DNA from: Bacteroidota bacterium
GTDB taxonomy: Bacteria > Bacteroidota > Bacteroidia > Flavobacteriales_D > Crocinitomicaceae
DNA length: 64,000 nucleotides
Direction: 5' to 3'
Assembly (NCBI GenBank): GCA_016192075.1
Contig: JACPUU010000001.1
Coordinates: 62,001-126,000 of the forward strand
Positions 23,960-33,868 of this stretch are shown here, piece by piece. Under the pieces are notes generated by a model that ran no database searches, was not told the DNA's origin, and was given only the letters and a program-made list of their open reading frames with translations. How positions within the stretch are numbered: the first letter of the stretch is position 1; each line of letters opens with the position of its first letter. A program made the translations under genes and the position numbers.

Positions 23960-25885
23960 TTACTTTTTCTTTGAGCGTTCAGCCTGTAATCGCTGAGCTT
24001 CTTCCAGCCGCTGCGCAAACTTTGATTTCTCCTTTTTCACAGGATTGGCTTTATTGGCCTGAATCTGCGCATGAATTTTAACTTCATCAATAATAAAGCG
24101 TTTGATAGCCCACATAATGACAATGGTAATCAGTGTAGAGATAAAGTAATAGTAGCTAAGACCGGCTGAGAAGTTGTTGAAGAAGAAAATCATCAGGAAC
24201 GGGAAAATGTACATGATGTATTTCAGATTTGGCATGCCTTCCTGGGTTGGCTGCTGCATGTTGGCACTGTTGTACCAGGTATAGAGCAGGGTAGTACCAG
24301 ACATCAGCAAGGTAAACAGGGAAATGTGGTCACCGTAGAACGGAATGTTGAAACTGAAATTTAAAATGGAGTCATAGCTTGACAAATCTTCAGCCCACAA
24401 AAACGGTTTCTGGCGCAATTCGAGTGACGATGGAAATAAACGGAAAATGGCAAACAGAATGGGCATCTGAATCAGCATGGGAATACAACCCGCAAAAGGA
24501 CTCACCCCGGTTTCACGGTAGAGTGCCATCATGGCCTGTTGTTTTTTTACCGCGTCTTCTTTTTTAGGGAATTTTTTGCCAAGCTCATCAATCTCTGGTT
24601 TCAGCACTTTCATCATGGCAGATGATTTGTACATTTTGTAGTTCACCGGGCTTAGAATCAGTTTCCAGACAATGGTCAGCAACAATATGGCCATACCAAT
24701 GCCCATGCCCCAGCCAATAAAGAATTTGAACATCGGCCGCATGGCATACACGTTAATCCATCTGAAAAGCCCCCAGCCTAAATCAACAATGTCTTCAGAT
24801 CCGTTTTCATACGTGGCAAGAATGTCGTAATCGTTAGGACCGAAATACCATTTCAGATCAACGGTGTTATTGATTGAAGTAATCCCCAGATCAAGGGTCG
24901 ATTTATATTGTTTTACATACGTTGAATCGGTTTCAGGCAAATCTTTGATTGAAATTTTTGATTTTTCAGTTCTTGGAAAACCGGTCTGACTCATTAGAAT
25001 GGCCGCAAAATAACTCTGTTTAAAGGCTACCCACTGTGTGGTTTGTTCCAATGGCATCCACTGGTTTCCCTGCAGGTAATCGTACGATTCTTCATTGTAT
25101 TTAAAGAATAGTGCCGCTACCTGTTTTTCATTCGGCAGGTATTTTTCAGTAGCCCGTAATTTGAAATCAGACCTGAAGGAGATTGATTTTGCATCAGCCT
25201 CAGAAAATCCTTTAAAAGAAACCTGGAAATCAACATCGTATTTACCTTCTGTCAGTGAATATTTGAATTGTACTTTGCGGCCGGTAGAGTTCAGCATTTC
25301 AGCAGTTGCGCCGGTGGCTGATACATCTGTGAACCGGAACGTGTAGTCATCTGAATGGCGTTTGATGTCTCCTTCAAAAAACTCTATTGCATAGGTTGAG
25401 GCTGAATCAATTAACTGCAGCGGCTCTGCTTTTTCAGTTACAAAGGCATCGTAGGTTTTAAATTTTTTCAGGAAAACGTTTTTGATTTTTCCCCCTTTGT
25501 TGGTCAGTTCAATAATCAGTAAATCGTTTTCAAGGCGCACCAGTTCTTCAGGGTTGTTTGGTGTAGATCCCAGTTTCAATTTGGCAGAATCAATCTGTAT
25601 TGTTTCAGTGGTTTGCGTGAGTACAATAAACGTATCACGGCCGGTCAGGGTGTCGGTATAAACCCAGCGATCAAGTGAGTCAATTAACTGGTTTCCGAGA
25701 GAATCTCTTTTAGGTACAAGGGTTCCGTTTGTAACTGGTTTGTCTGTTTGCGCATCAGTTGTTTGAACGGTAGAGTCCTGGGCAGACGTTGTGTTTTTTT
25801 CAGGCTGCTGGTTGCTGTTGAAAATACTAAAAATAAGAAGGATTGCACCAATAATCAGCAAACCAAGAATTGACCTTTTGTCCAT
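23960..25885 (-). CDS. yidC: membrane protein insertase YidC
   Basis: 641 aa. Inserts and folds inner-membrane proteins with or without SecYEG. N-terminal membrane anchor (about 5-22), a large periplasmic beta-domain (about 85-360; LVRLENDLLIIELTNKGGKIKNVFLKKFKTY), then the conserved five-helix core (FFIGWGMGIGMAILLLTIVWKLILSPVNYKMYKSS; GCIPMLIQMPILFAIFRLFPSS; PFLMIFFFNNFSAGLSYYYF) and a Lys-rich C-terminal tail. Length and order match Gram-negative YidC. It is transcribed in the same direction as pyrG but after a 350-bp repeat-rich gap. Confidence 0.96.
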   Translation of the reverse strand: MDKRSILGLLIIGAILLIFSIFNSNQQPEKNTTSAQDSTVQTTDAQTDKPVTNGTLVPKRDSLGNQLIDSLDRWVYTDTLTGRDTFIVLTQTTETIQIDSAKLKLGSTPNNPEELVRLENDLLIIELTNKGGKIKNVFLKKFKTYDAFVTEKAEPLQLIDSASTYAIEFFEGDIKRHSDDYTFRFTDVSATGATAEMLNSTGRKVQFKYSLTEGKYDVDFQVSFKGFSEADAKSISFRSDFKLRATEKYLPNEKQVAALFFKYNEESYDYLQGNQWMPLEQTTQWVAFKQSYFAAILMSQTGFPRTEKSKISIKDLPETDSTYVKQYKSTLDLGITSINNTVDLKWYFGPNDYDILATYENGSEDIVDLGWGLFRWINVYAMRPMFKFFIGWGMGIGMAILLLTIVWKLILSPVNYKMYKSSAMMKVLKPEIDELGKKFPKKEDAVKKQQAMMALYRETGVSPFAGCIPMLIQMPILFAIFRLFPSSLELRQKPFLWAEDLSSYDSILNFSFNIPFYGDHISLFTLLMSGTTLLYTWYNSANMQQPTQEGMPNLKYIMYIFPFLMIFFFNNFSAGLSYYYFISTLITIVIMWAIKRFIIDEVKIHAQIQANKANPVKKEKSKFAQRLEEAQRLQAERSKKK

Positions 25886-25907
25886 GAGACTTTAAAAAAT
25901 TAGATTG

Positions 25908-25915
25908 CAAAATTA
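25908..25915 (-). promoter_or_regulatory. -7 promoter element of yidC (TAATTTTG)
   Basis: Minus-strand TAATTTTG fits TAnnTTTG, 22 bp before the yidC ATG. A TTTG lies 23 bp further upstream and could serve as a widely spaced -33. Confidence 0.5.
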
Positions 25916-26019
25916 GTAATATTCCCAGATTGTTCTTTCAAAGTTGTTCTAAATCTGGAAATCCATACTGGTTAAGGGAGACGAATGAGTTGGGGGGATA
26001 TTTTAGGAGCGTGGGGAGT

Positions 26020-26195
26020 GAGGGAGTAAGAAATAAGGAGTAAGAGGTAAGGGAGTAAGAAATAAGGGTTAAGGTATGAGAAGTAAGGTGTAAGAAATAA
26101 TACTGGAGGAATAAGGGACAAGATATGAGGGGTAAGGAAGTAAGAAATAAGTAGTAAGGAAGTAAGAAATAAGTAGTAAGGGAGTAAGAAATAAG
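26020..26195. repeat. Degenerate tandem repeat (minisatellite-like) between yidC and pyrG
   Basis: Purine-rich plus strand made of irregular 13-19-bp units around gtaagaaataag(g/t)ag. The core gtaagaaataa occurs six times. Strong strand asymmetry (almost no C on the plus strand). An ORF over it on the minus strand (26211-25972) only translates the repeat into Leu/Tyr/Ser-rich protein and is not a gene. With the yidC promoter it fills the 348-bp gap. Confidence 0.85.
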
Positions 26196-26233
26196 GACTC
26201 CCTCGTGGCACTTGCCTCTTCCCTTTTGCCTGA

Positions 26234-27880
<1,647 letters not shown>

Positions 27881-27893
27881 CTACTACGGGAGA

Positions 27894-27924
27894 CAAAGGT
27901 AAGACAAATATTGCCTGTGATCAA
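27894..27924 (-). promoter_or_regulatory. Promoter of pyrG (TTG-N20-TACCTTTG)
   Basis: On the minus strand TTG (27924-27922), 20 nt spacer and TACCTTTG (27901-27894), a full match to the Bacteroidota -33/-7 pattern, 38 bp before the pyrG ATG. The divergent Lgt-like gene begins 18 bp beyond it. Confidence 0.7.
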
Positions 27925-27942
27925 ACTGTGGAAAAATAAATT

Positions 27943-28803
27943 ATGAAAGGATATGAACAGAAGGATTCGCATGCTGACAAGCCGCGTTTTTTATACTCAC
28001 CTTTTCGTATCTTTGATTTAAAGCAGGTGATTTTGTCATTCCATACGGATTTTCCGGTTTACTTTCAGTTTGGTGCTGTAAGTCTTTATTTGCATACTAT
28101 CCTGGAATCTCTGTCTTTCCTGATAGGTTTCAGGTATTATGTCTGGCTGCGTAAACAAACGCCAGACCAGATTCCGGCCATTAACCGGATCTTTATCTTA
28201 GTTGGTGCAACCGCAGGGGCTCTGATTTTTTCAAGGCTGGTGGGTGCAATGGAGGCACCGTCACGTTTTTTTTCGGGGGATGAGGCATTGGGCTATTATT
28301 TTGTTCATAAGACTATTGTCGGCGGTCTTTTGGGTGGTCTTATAGGCGTTGAACTGGTTAAGAAAATGATTGGTGAAAATTCTTCTTCAGGAGATTTGTT
28401 TACCTATCCAATTATATTGGCACTTATTATTGGCAGAACCGGATGTTTTTCCATGGGAATTTATGAGGCAACCTTTGGTTCAGTCACGCAAAGTTGGGCC
28501 GGGATGGATTTGGGAGATGGCCTGCAAAGGCACCCCATCATGATTTATGAAATGGTCTTTCTGCTGCTGCTATGGCTTGGTATAAGATTCATGGAGGGCA
28601 GCGTTCTTTTGGAACCAGGAGCCCGATTTAAATTTTTTATGGTAGCATTTCTGGCATTTCGTTTTTGTATTGAATTTATAAAACCCGGCGAACGCATTTG
28701 GGCTTTCACGGTTATACAGCTTTGTTGCGCTGCCGGACTCCTATACTACTATAAAGTTTGGACAAAACCAGGAAAATTGATACTGCATGAGAAAAGTAAG
28801 TAA
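27943..28803 (+). CDS. Lgt-family (prolipoprotein diacylglyceryl transferase-like) membrane enzyme, divergent
   Basis: 286 aa with about seven membrane helices. Recognised by IVGGLLGGLIGVELVKK, GRTGCFSMG, RHPIMIYE (family RHPTQLYE) and RFCIEFIKPGER (family RxxxExxR). Lgt moves diacylglycerol from phosphatidylglycerol to a lipoprotein Cys. Two points differ from standard Lgt: the His of the usual HGGLLGG motif is Val here (TIVGGLLGG; the nearest His is three residues before), and the GRxGNFxNxE signature reads GRTGCFSMGIY. A different acceptor or a changed reaction is possible. Its 3' end overlaps the radical SAM gene by 17 bp, so the two are translationally coupled. Confidence 0.85.
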   Translation: MKGYEQKDSHADKPRFLYSPFRIFDLKQVILSFHTDFPVYFQFGAVSLYLHTILESLSFLIGFRYYVWLRKQTPDQIPAINRIFILVGATAGALIFSRLVGAMEAPSRFFSGDEALGYYFVHKTIVGGLLGGLIGVELVKKMIGENSSSGDLFTYPIILALIIGRTGCFSMGIYEATFGSVTQSWAGMDLGDGLQRHPIMIYEMVFLLLLWLGIRFMEGSVLLEPGARFKFFMVAFLAFRFCIEFIKPGERIWAFTVIQLCCAAGLLYYYKVWTKPGKLILHEKSK

Positions 28804-30142
28804 GTATATCTATTACGATCATACAATAAGTCTTTGTAACGTTTGCCGGAAGAAAGTGGATGCTAAAATTATTTTTGAAGGCAACAACGTGTATATGACC
28901 AAGAGTTGCAATGAGCATGGAAGACAAAAGGTGTTGATTTCAAACGACATAGAGTTTTATAAAAGGAAACGCAATTATAACAAACCGTCCGATTATCCGC
29001 TGGCCTTTAATACAAAAACGGAACGCGGTTGTCCGGATGACTGCGGTTTGTGCCCTGATCATGAGCAGCACTCCTGTCTAACTTTGATTGAAGTAACGGA
29101 CCGCTGTAATCTGGCTTGTCCTACCTGTTATGCAAGCTCAGCCCCCAATTATGGGAGGCATCGCACGCTGGAAGAAATTGACCGGATGCTTGACATTATT
29201 GTCAGAAATGAAGGAGAACCCGACGTTGTTCAGATAAGCGGCGGTGAACCAACCATACATCCTCAGTTTTTTGAAATACTGGATCTGGCTAAAACAAAGC
29301 CAATCCGTCATTTGATGGTAAATACAAACGGGATACGGATAGCAAAGGACAAGGAATTTGTGAAACGCCTGGCAGGTTACATGCCAGATTTTGAAATCTA
29401 TTTGCAGTTTGATAGTTTTGACCGGGGTGTTTTAGCTGATATGCGTGGAGAAGATCTTCTGGAGACCAGACAGCAGGCTATTGCTAATCTGAATGAGGTA
29501 AATCTTTCGACAACGCTGGTTGTTACTCTTCAGCGTGGTAAAAATGAGCATGAAATTGGCGAAATTATCCGGTATGGGGCAGCACAAAAATGTGTGCGGG
29601 GTGTTACGCTGCAGGCCACCCAGTATGCCGGAAGGAATGAACACTATAATCCTGACACCGGAAAACTTTCGATTGATGAAATCAGGAAATTAATCCTTGA
29701 GCAAACATCCGTTTTTAATGAAAACGATCTTATACCTGTTCCATGCAATCCGGATGCACTCACAATGGGGTACGCACTTAAACAAGGTAATGAGCTAGTA
29801 CCATTAACCCGGTTTATTGATCCCGAAATGTTATTGGAGAATACAACCAACACCATTGTTTTTGAATCTGATGAAAATCTGAAAGAGAATATTTTTAAGA
29901 TATTCAGTACCGGAACATCTGTTGAAAGGGCCGGAGAGGTACTTAATGAAATTATGTGCTGTCTACCTAAAATTGACGCGCCAAACATGACCTATTCAGA
30001 TTTATTCAGGATTATTTTAATTAACTTTCAGGATGCCTATGATTTTGACATCAGATCTATTAAAAAATCCTGTGTACATATTGTTCACAAGGATGGGCGT
30101 ATTATACCGTTTGAAACAATGAATATGTTTTACAGAAACTGA
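28787..30142 (+). CDS. radical SAM protein of the tetraether-synthase (Tes/MJ0619)-like family
   Basis: 451 aa. Cysteine layout: C17-x2-C20 with C41-x2-H44 (N-terminal metal knuckle, rubredoxin-like in Tes), C82-x3-C86-x2-C89 with C97 (auxiliary cluster), then the radical SAM motif C107-x3-C111-x2-C114 (DRCNLACPTCY). SGGEPTIHPQF and LMVNTNGIRIA follow. The C-terminus VHKDGRIIPFETMNMFYRN also fits the family. Archaeal Tes joins lipid alkyl chains by C-C bonds; bacterial relatives are linked to membrane-spanning lipids. The overlap with an Lgt-like lipid transferase supports a lipid substrate. The reaction here is unproven; a protein- or cofactor-modifying role remains possible. Confidence 0.85.
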   Translation: MRKVSKYIYYDHTISLCNVCRKKVDAKIIFEGNNVYMTKSCNEHGRQKVLISNDIEFYKRKRNYNKPSDYPLAFNTKTERGCPDDCGLCPDHEQHSCLTLIEVTDRCNLACPTCYASSAPNYGRHRTLEEIDRMLDIIVRNEGEPDVVQISGGEPTIHPQFFEILDLAKTKPIRHLMVNTNGIRIAKDKEFVKRLAGYMPDFEIYLQFDSFDRGVLADMRGEDLLETRQQAIANLNEVNLSTTLVVTLQRGKNEHEIGEIIRYGAAQKCVRGVTLQATQYAGRNEHYNPDTGKLSIDEIRKLILEQTSVFNENDLIPVPCNPDALTMGYALKQGNELVPLTRFIDPEMLLENTTNTIVFESDENLKENIFKIFSTGTSVERAGEVLNEIMCCLPKIDAPNMTYSDLFRIILINFQDAYDFDIRSIKKSCVHIVHKDGRIIPFETMNMFYRN

Positions 30143-30150
30143 AAATAAGG

Positions 30151-30459
30151 ATGGAAAATGTAGATACAGATCAGGAAAATGGAGGCCGTAAAGAGTCAAA
30201 AGTGACCAGGAACATACTTCTTTCAATTGTAGGAATTTTGGCTGTGTGTGTTCTGACTTTTTTTGTTATTGGTGAATCCGTTTCGGGTCACTATGCATAC
30301 CTGGGAGCGCTTATTATTTCAATATGGTTGTTCCCCGTCTTGTTTATTATAATGGGTGTTATATATCTGATTTTGAAAATGAAAAAAGAAGGCGGGATCA
30401 TGCTTATTATAGGAGGAAGCTTATTGCTTTTTGGCTTTATTACATGTGGGCGCCTTTAG
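30151..30459 (+). CDS. small three-helix membrane protein downstream of the radical SAM gene
   Basis: 102 aa. A charged N-terminus of about 20 residues, then three helices (about 22-42, 48-72, 80-98) with a short KMKKEGG loop. No family recognised. It starts 8 bp after the radical SAM stop, so it belongs to the same operon and may anchor or assist the enzyme. Confidence 0.75.
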   Translation: MENVDTDQENGGRKESKVTRNILLSIVGILAVCVLTFFVIGESVSGHYAYLGALIISIWLFPVLFIIMGVIYLILKMKKEGGIMLIIGGSLLLFGFITCGRL

Positions 30460-30501
30460 TGAAGAAGCAATTCACAGGAAGAGTCTGCATAAACTGAAAA
30501 A

Positions 30502-31056
30502 TCAATCCATCTTCTCTTTAGCCTCATCCCAAAATGACCGCGGCGCATAAATCGGAACACCGGCTTTCAGGGCCAGGTTTATACTGTCACTCGGGCGCGC
30601 ATCCAGTCTAAGAATGGTACCGTGATCATCAATAACCAGCACGGCATAATAGACACCATCTTCCAGTTTAGTGATAATGATGTGCTGCAGGGTCAGGCTG
30701 CTTTCTGTAAAAATGGTATTCATCAGATCGTATGTAAGCGGCCTGTTTGATTCAAACTCATTCATGGCGCGCACCATGGCAGTTGCTTCACATTCACCAA
30801 TGACCATGATTAAACACCATTTATTGTCTGAATCTTTTTCTACCAGGCGCACCAGCGCCGACATGTCGGCCTCATAAATTCCTTCAACTTCCAGTTCAAT
30901 CAAATCGTCACTGATGTCTTCTTTCAGGGTGTCGGTATCAATTCGCTGACCGTTGGCATTTTGCTGAGGCGGGGTTTCATGTGATTGTGCACAGGTAAAC
31001 AACGGATTTGTAAGATAAAGGGTAAACACAGCCGGGAGAAGCAGGAAGTTTTTCAT
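30502..31056 (-). CDS. secreted bifunctional-nuclease (BFN/DUF151) domain protein
   Basis: 184 aa. A hydrophobic signal sequence (1-23, MKNFLLLPAVFTLYLTNPLFTC) precedes a BFN domain (about 55-178) with the family motifs VIGECEATAMVRAMN, RPLTYDLMN, LEDGVYYAVLVI and DARPSDSINLALKAGVPIYAP. BFN domains are usually cytosolic; the signal, or a lipoprotein reading with Cys22, puts this one in the envelope. Nuclease activity is inferred from the family name only. It converges with the Lgt-like operon. Confidence 0.85.
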   Translation of the reverse strand: MKNFLLLPAVFTLYLTNPLFTCAQSHETPPQQNANGQRIDTDTLKEDISDDLIELEVEGIYEADMSALVRLVEKDSDNKWCLIMVIGECEATAMVRAMNEFESNRPLTYDLMNTIFTESSLTLQHIIITKLEDGVYYAVLVIDDHGTILRLDARPSDSINLALKAGVPIYAPRSFWDEAKEKMD

Positions 31057-31201
31057 AACGTATTTTTTTTCAAAGCAGAAAAAAGTGCTGCTGCAAGCTA
31101 CAAAAAAAATGGATTGTTTCTGTTGAAAGCCTTGTGGTTAAAGTAACCGGCTCATTGTCAGGAATAAGAAGCAGTCGTTTTTTTTAGAAGCGAAATTTCG
31201 T

Positions 31202-31723
31202 TTAATCCAGGCTGTTTTGCAAAGCCACCATTTTTAAACAGGCAAGGGCACATTCAATTCCTTTATTGCCATGTTTGCCGCCTGAACGGTCAATGGATTG
31301 TTGTTTGGTAGTGTCAGTGAGCAGGCAGAAACTTACCGGTGTATTGTATTCCAGGTTTACATGCATAATGCCCTGGGTGGCAGCCTGGCAAACATAATCA
31401 AAATGTTTGGTGTCGCCCTGAATGACACAGCCAATGGCAATAACGCCGTCAATGTCTTCGTCACTTTCCAGCAACAACTGGCAGCCCAGCGGCAGTTCAA
31501 ATGCACCGGGTACATATTTTACAACCACGTTGTCTTCTGTAACTCCGCAATCATTCAGTAGTTGCATGGCTCCCTTCAGCAGGTTGGAGGTAATGTCTCC
31601 GTTCCATTCAGAAACAACAATGCCGATCTTAAAATCGGCACCGTTTTCTTGTCCGTCAGGATATAACTGACGGAGTATTTCTTCTTTGTTATAGTCTGAA
31701 AGATTTTTTTCAGCTGTAGCCAT
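31202..31723 (-). CDS. ribH: 6,7-dimethyl-8-ribityllumazine synthase
   Basis: 173 aa. Penultimate step of riboflavin synthesis; forms capsids or pentamers. KIGIVVSEWNGDITSNLLKGA, VKYVPGAFELPLGCQLLLE, AIGCVIQGDTKHFDYVC (catalytic His) and PVSFCLLTDTTKQQSIDRSGGKHGNKG cover the substrate sites. The N-terminal about 25 residues are an extra tail. Its ATG overlaps the TAA of the TPR gene (TAATG), so the two are coupled. Confidence 0.96.
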   Translation of the reverse strand: MATAEKNLSDYNKEEILRQLYPDGQENGADFKIGIVVSEWNGDITSNLLKGAMQLLNDCGVTEDNVVVKYVPGAFELPLGCQLLLESDEDIDGVIAIGCVIQGDTKHFDYVCQAATQGIMHVNLEYNTPVSFCLLTDTTKQQSIDRSGGKHGNKGIECALACLKMVALQNSLD

Positions 31724-32394
31724 TAGTTCTGAGCTCTGATAATGTATTTATCAATATCCTGGGCCTCCATAGAAGTTGACCAGTCATCTTTAATTTTCTG
31801 GTAAGCAATCACTGCTTTGTCATTCTGGCCAAGCTCCTGGTAAACCAAACCGGCTTTTTTGTAGAACATCGGGCTGGTATACTCATTTGGTTCGCGCAGG
31901 GCCGCCTCTTCAAATTTAGCTGCTGCCTCTTCAAAATTGCCCATTTCAACATAACAGTCACCCATCAGACCAATAACAAGGGTACCCACCATTACGTCTT
32001 CAAACTCAACTTCTTCAAAATAACCCAGCGCAGCTTCAAATTCACCTTTTTCCATAGCTGATACGCCTAAAGCATACGTGGCAATGTTGCCACCCGGGGT
32101 GCCGGCATATTCGTCTGAAATTTGCTCAAAGCCCATGAAATATTCATTTCCGGTACTGGCAACACCTGTGGTATCACCGTTTTCAAATTCATAGAAAGCA
32201 TTCCAGTAAGCGTCCTGAGACTCTTCTGCATGCGGCTCAAGGATAAATTTCTGGTATCCGAAAAAACCGGCAACCACTACAACAATTCCAATTACCCCAT
32301 ACAGGATAAAACGTTTGTTTTTATCAAAGAAAGACTCGGTTGAGGTCAGTTCCTGTGTATCTTCAGCAGTTCTTTTATTCTCTTTTTTTGCCAT
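31723..32394 (-). CDS. membrane-anchored tetratricopeptide repeat protein (YfgM-like)
   Basis: 223 aa. One N-terminal membrane helix (about 30-50, ILYGVIGIVVVVAGFFGYQKF) followed by TPR-type helices (GEFEAALGYFEEVEF, GNFEEAAAKFEEAALREP, GQNDKAVIAYQKIKDDW). The single helix plus periplasmic TPR layout resembles YfgM, an ancillary subunit of the Sec translocon. Transcribed first, with ribH directly behind it. Confidence 0.84.
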   Translation of the reverse strand: MAKKENKRTAEDTQELTSTESFFDKNKRFILYGVIGIVVVVAGFFGYQKFILEPHAEESQDAYWNAFYEFENGDTTGVASTGNEYFMGFEQISDEYAGTPGGNIATYALGVSAMEKGEFEAALGYFEEVEFEDVMVGTLVIGLMGDCYVEMGNFEEAAAKFEEAALREPNEYTSPMFYKKAGLVYQELGQNDKAVIAYQKIKDDWSTSMEAQDIDKYIIRAQN

Positions 32395-32416
32395 GGGCCA
32401 GTTAAAATGATGGGTG

Positions 32417-32424
32417 CAAAATTA
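32417..32424 (-). promoter_or_regulatory. -7 promoter element of the TPR-ribH unit (TAATTTTG)
   Basis: Minus-strand TAATTTTG matches TAnnTTTG, 22 bp before the ATG at 32394. Confidence 0.5.
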
Positions 32425-32452
32425 ATTTTTTTTTGTTTTTATTTGGCCGAAA

Positions 32453-33868
32453 ATGCAGAATTTTACCGTTGAATCTATGAATTCGTTTAAAAGTCCCCTG
32501 AAATACCGCGTTCTGGCGTTGCTTGCAATACTTGCCTCAGGCGGACTGTATTATTACCAGGGATATGTATTGACCCGAAACCAGTTTGAAGGTTTTTTTG
32601 CAAGCTATCTGTTGCTTTTTGGCTTGTTTTACTGGCTTTGGCTGAATCGTCAAAACTTTTCGTTTAACCATTTCCTGGTTTTAGCGGTTGCATTTCGTCT
32701 TATTCTGCTGTTTGCCCTGCCCGTGCTGTCAAATGATTTTTTCCGGTTCATCTGGGATGGGGAACTGGTGACCCATGGGATAAGTCCCTATGCCCACAAG
32801 CCAGACGATCTGATCAGTTTTGGCGGATTTCTGGATGAAGACCACATGCGTAAACTCTATCACGGCATGGGTGAACTGTCTCAGCAAAGCTATACCTGTT
32901 ACCCGCCGCTGAATCAATTGTTCTTTGTCATTCCGGCCGGATTGTCCGATTATATACCTACCCAGGTGCTCATTTTTAAAATTCTGATGATTGCCGCTGA
33001 CCTGGGAATCATACTGGTTGCAAAAAAAATAGCACAACACCTGAACCTTAACGTTCACCAGATCTGGCTTTTTGCCATGAACCCATTTATTATACTGGAG
33101 TTTAGTGGAAATATTCATTTTGAAGGGGTGATGATTTTCTTTTTGCTCAGTGCGGTTTATTTGCTTTTGAAAAATCAATGGCTTTTCAGTTCCGTGTTTT
33201 TTGCTTTTGCCGTTCAGATCAAATTAATACCGCTGATTATTCTCCCGCTTTTTATCAAAAAATTGGGCTTGCGCAAAATGATTGCCTACACAGCTGTTTC
33301 AGCTATTGTGATTCTGTTGATTGGAAAATTATTTTTGAATGAACTTTTTCTGGCCAATATGCTTGACAGCGTGGATCAGTATTTTGGCCGCTTTGAATTC
33401 AACGCCGGTATTTTTTACGTTATTCGTGAAATTGGTTTCTGGATCACCGGGTATGACACCATTCAAACGGTTGGCCCACTGCTCACCCGAATTATTCTCA
33501 TCAGCATTCTTATGCTGGCTTTGTTTCGCAAATACCGCACAGATCAGGACCTGCTGATTTCATGTCTTTTTGCATTTGTTATTTTTTACGGCCTTTCAAC
33601 CACTGTTCACCCGTGGTATATCAGCATGGTTTTGATTTTTTCCATTTTTACGCAGTACCGGTTTGGGGTGGTGTGGTCATTCCTGGTGATGCTCAGTTAC
33701 AGTGCATACACAACGCCGGTGTTTGCTGAAAACACGTATTACCTGCTGGCTGAATACCTGATGCTGGCTCTTGTACTGATGTACGAATTAAAAAAACATT
33801 TCCGGACTGACCTGCTGGATTTTCAGTTTGATAAAATTTGGGCGAAGAAAAATGAACCACATGGCTGA
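32453..33868 (+). CDS. GT-C type membrane glycosyltransferase (mannosyltransferase-like)
   Basis: 471 aa with about 11 helices. The first loop carries SNDFFRFIWDGELVTHGISPYAHKP, the acidic motif of polyprenyl-phosphate-sugar-dependent GT-C enzymes such as bacterial alpha-mannosyltransferases. The conserved NPFIILEFSGNIHFEGVMIFFLL and TTVHPWYISM segments agree. It would add a sugar to a lipid-linked or protein acceptor in the envelope. ATG 32477 (MNSFKSPLKYR) is an alternative start. Its stop overlaps the following gene. Confidence 0.82.
   Translation: MQNFTVESMNSFKSPLKYRVLALLAILASGGLYYYQGYVLTRNQFEGFFASYLLLFGLFYWLWLNRQNFSFNHFLVLAVAFRLILLFALPVLSNDFFRFIWDGELVTHGISPYAHKPDDLISFGGFLDEDHMRKLYHGMGELSQQSYTCYPPLNQLFFVIPAGLSDYIPTQVLIFKILMIAADLGIILVAKKIAQHLNLNVHQIWLFAMNPFIILEFSGNIHFEGVMIFFLLSAVYLLLKNQWLFSSVFFAFAVQIKLIPLIILPLFIKKLGLRKMIAYTAVSAIVILLIGKLFLNELFLANMLDSVDQYFGRFEFNAGIFYVIREIGFWITGYDTIQTVGPLLTRIILISILMLALFRKYRTDQDLLISCLFAFVIFYGLSTTVHPWYISMVLIFSIFTQYRFGVVWSFLVMLSYSAYTTPVFAENTYYLLAEYLMLALVLMYELKKHFRTDLLDFQFDKIWAKKNEPHG

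Noticed and set aside
25972-26211. 79-aa minus-strand ORF rich in Leu, Tyr and Ser
   Set aside because: It is a translation of the degenerate tandem repeat; the hydrophobic pattern follows the repeat period and there is no start context or homology.
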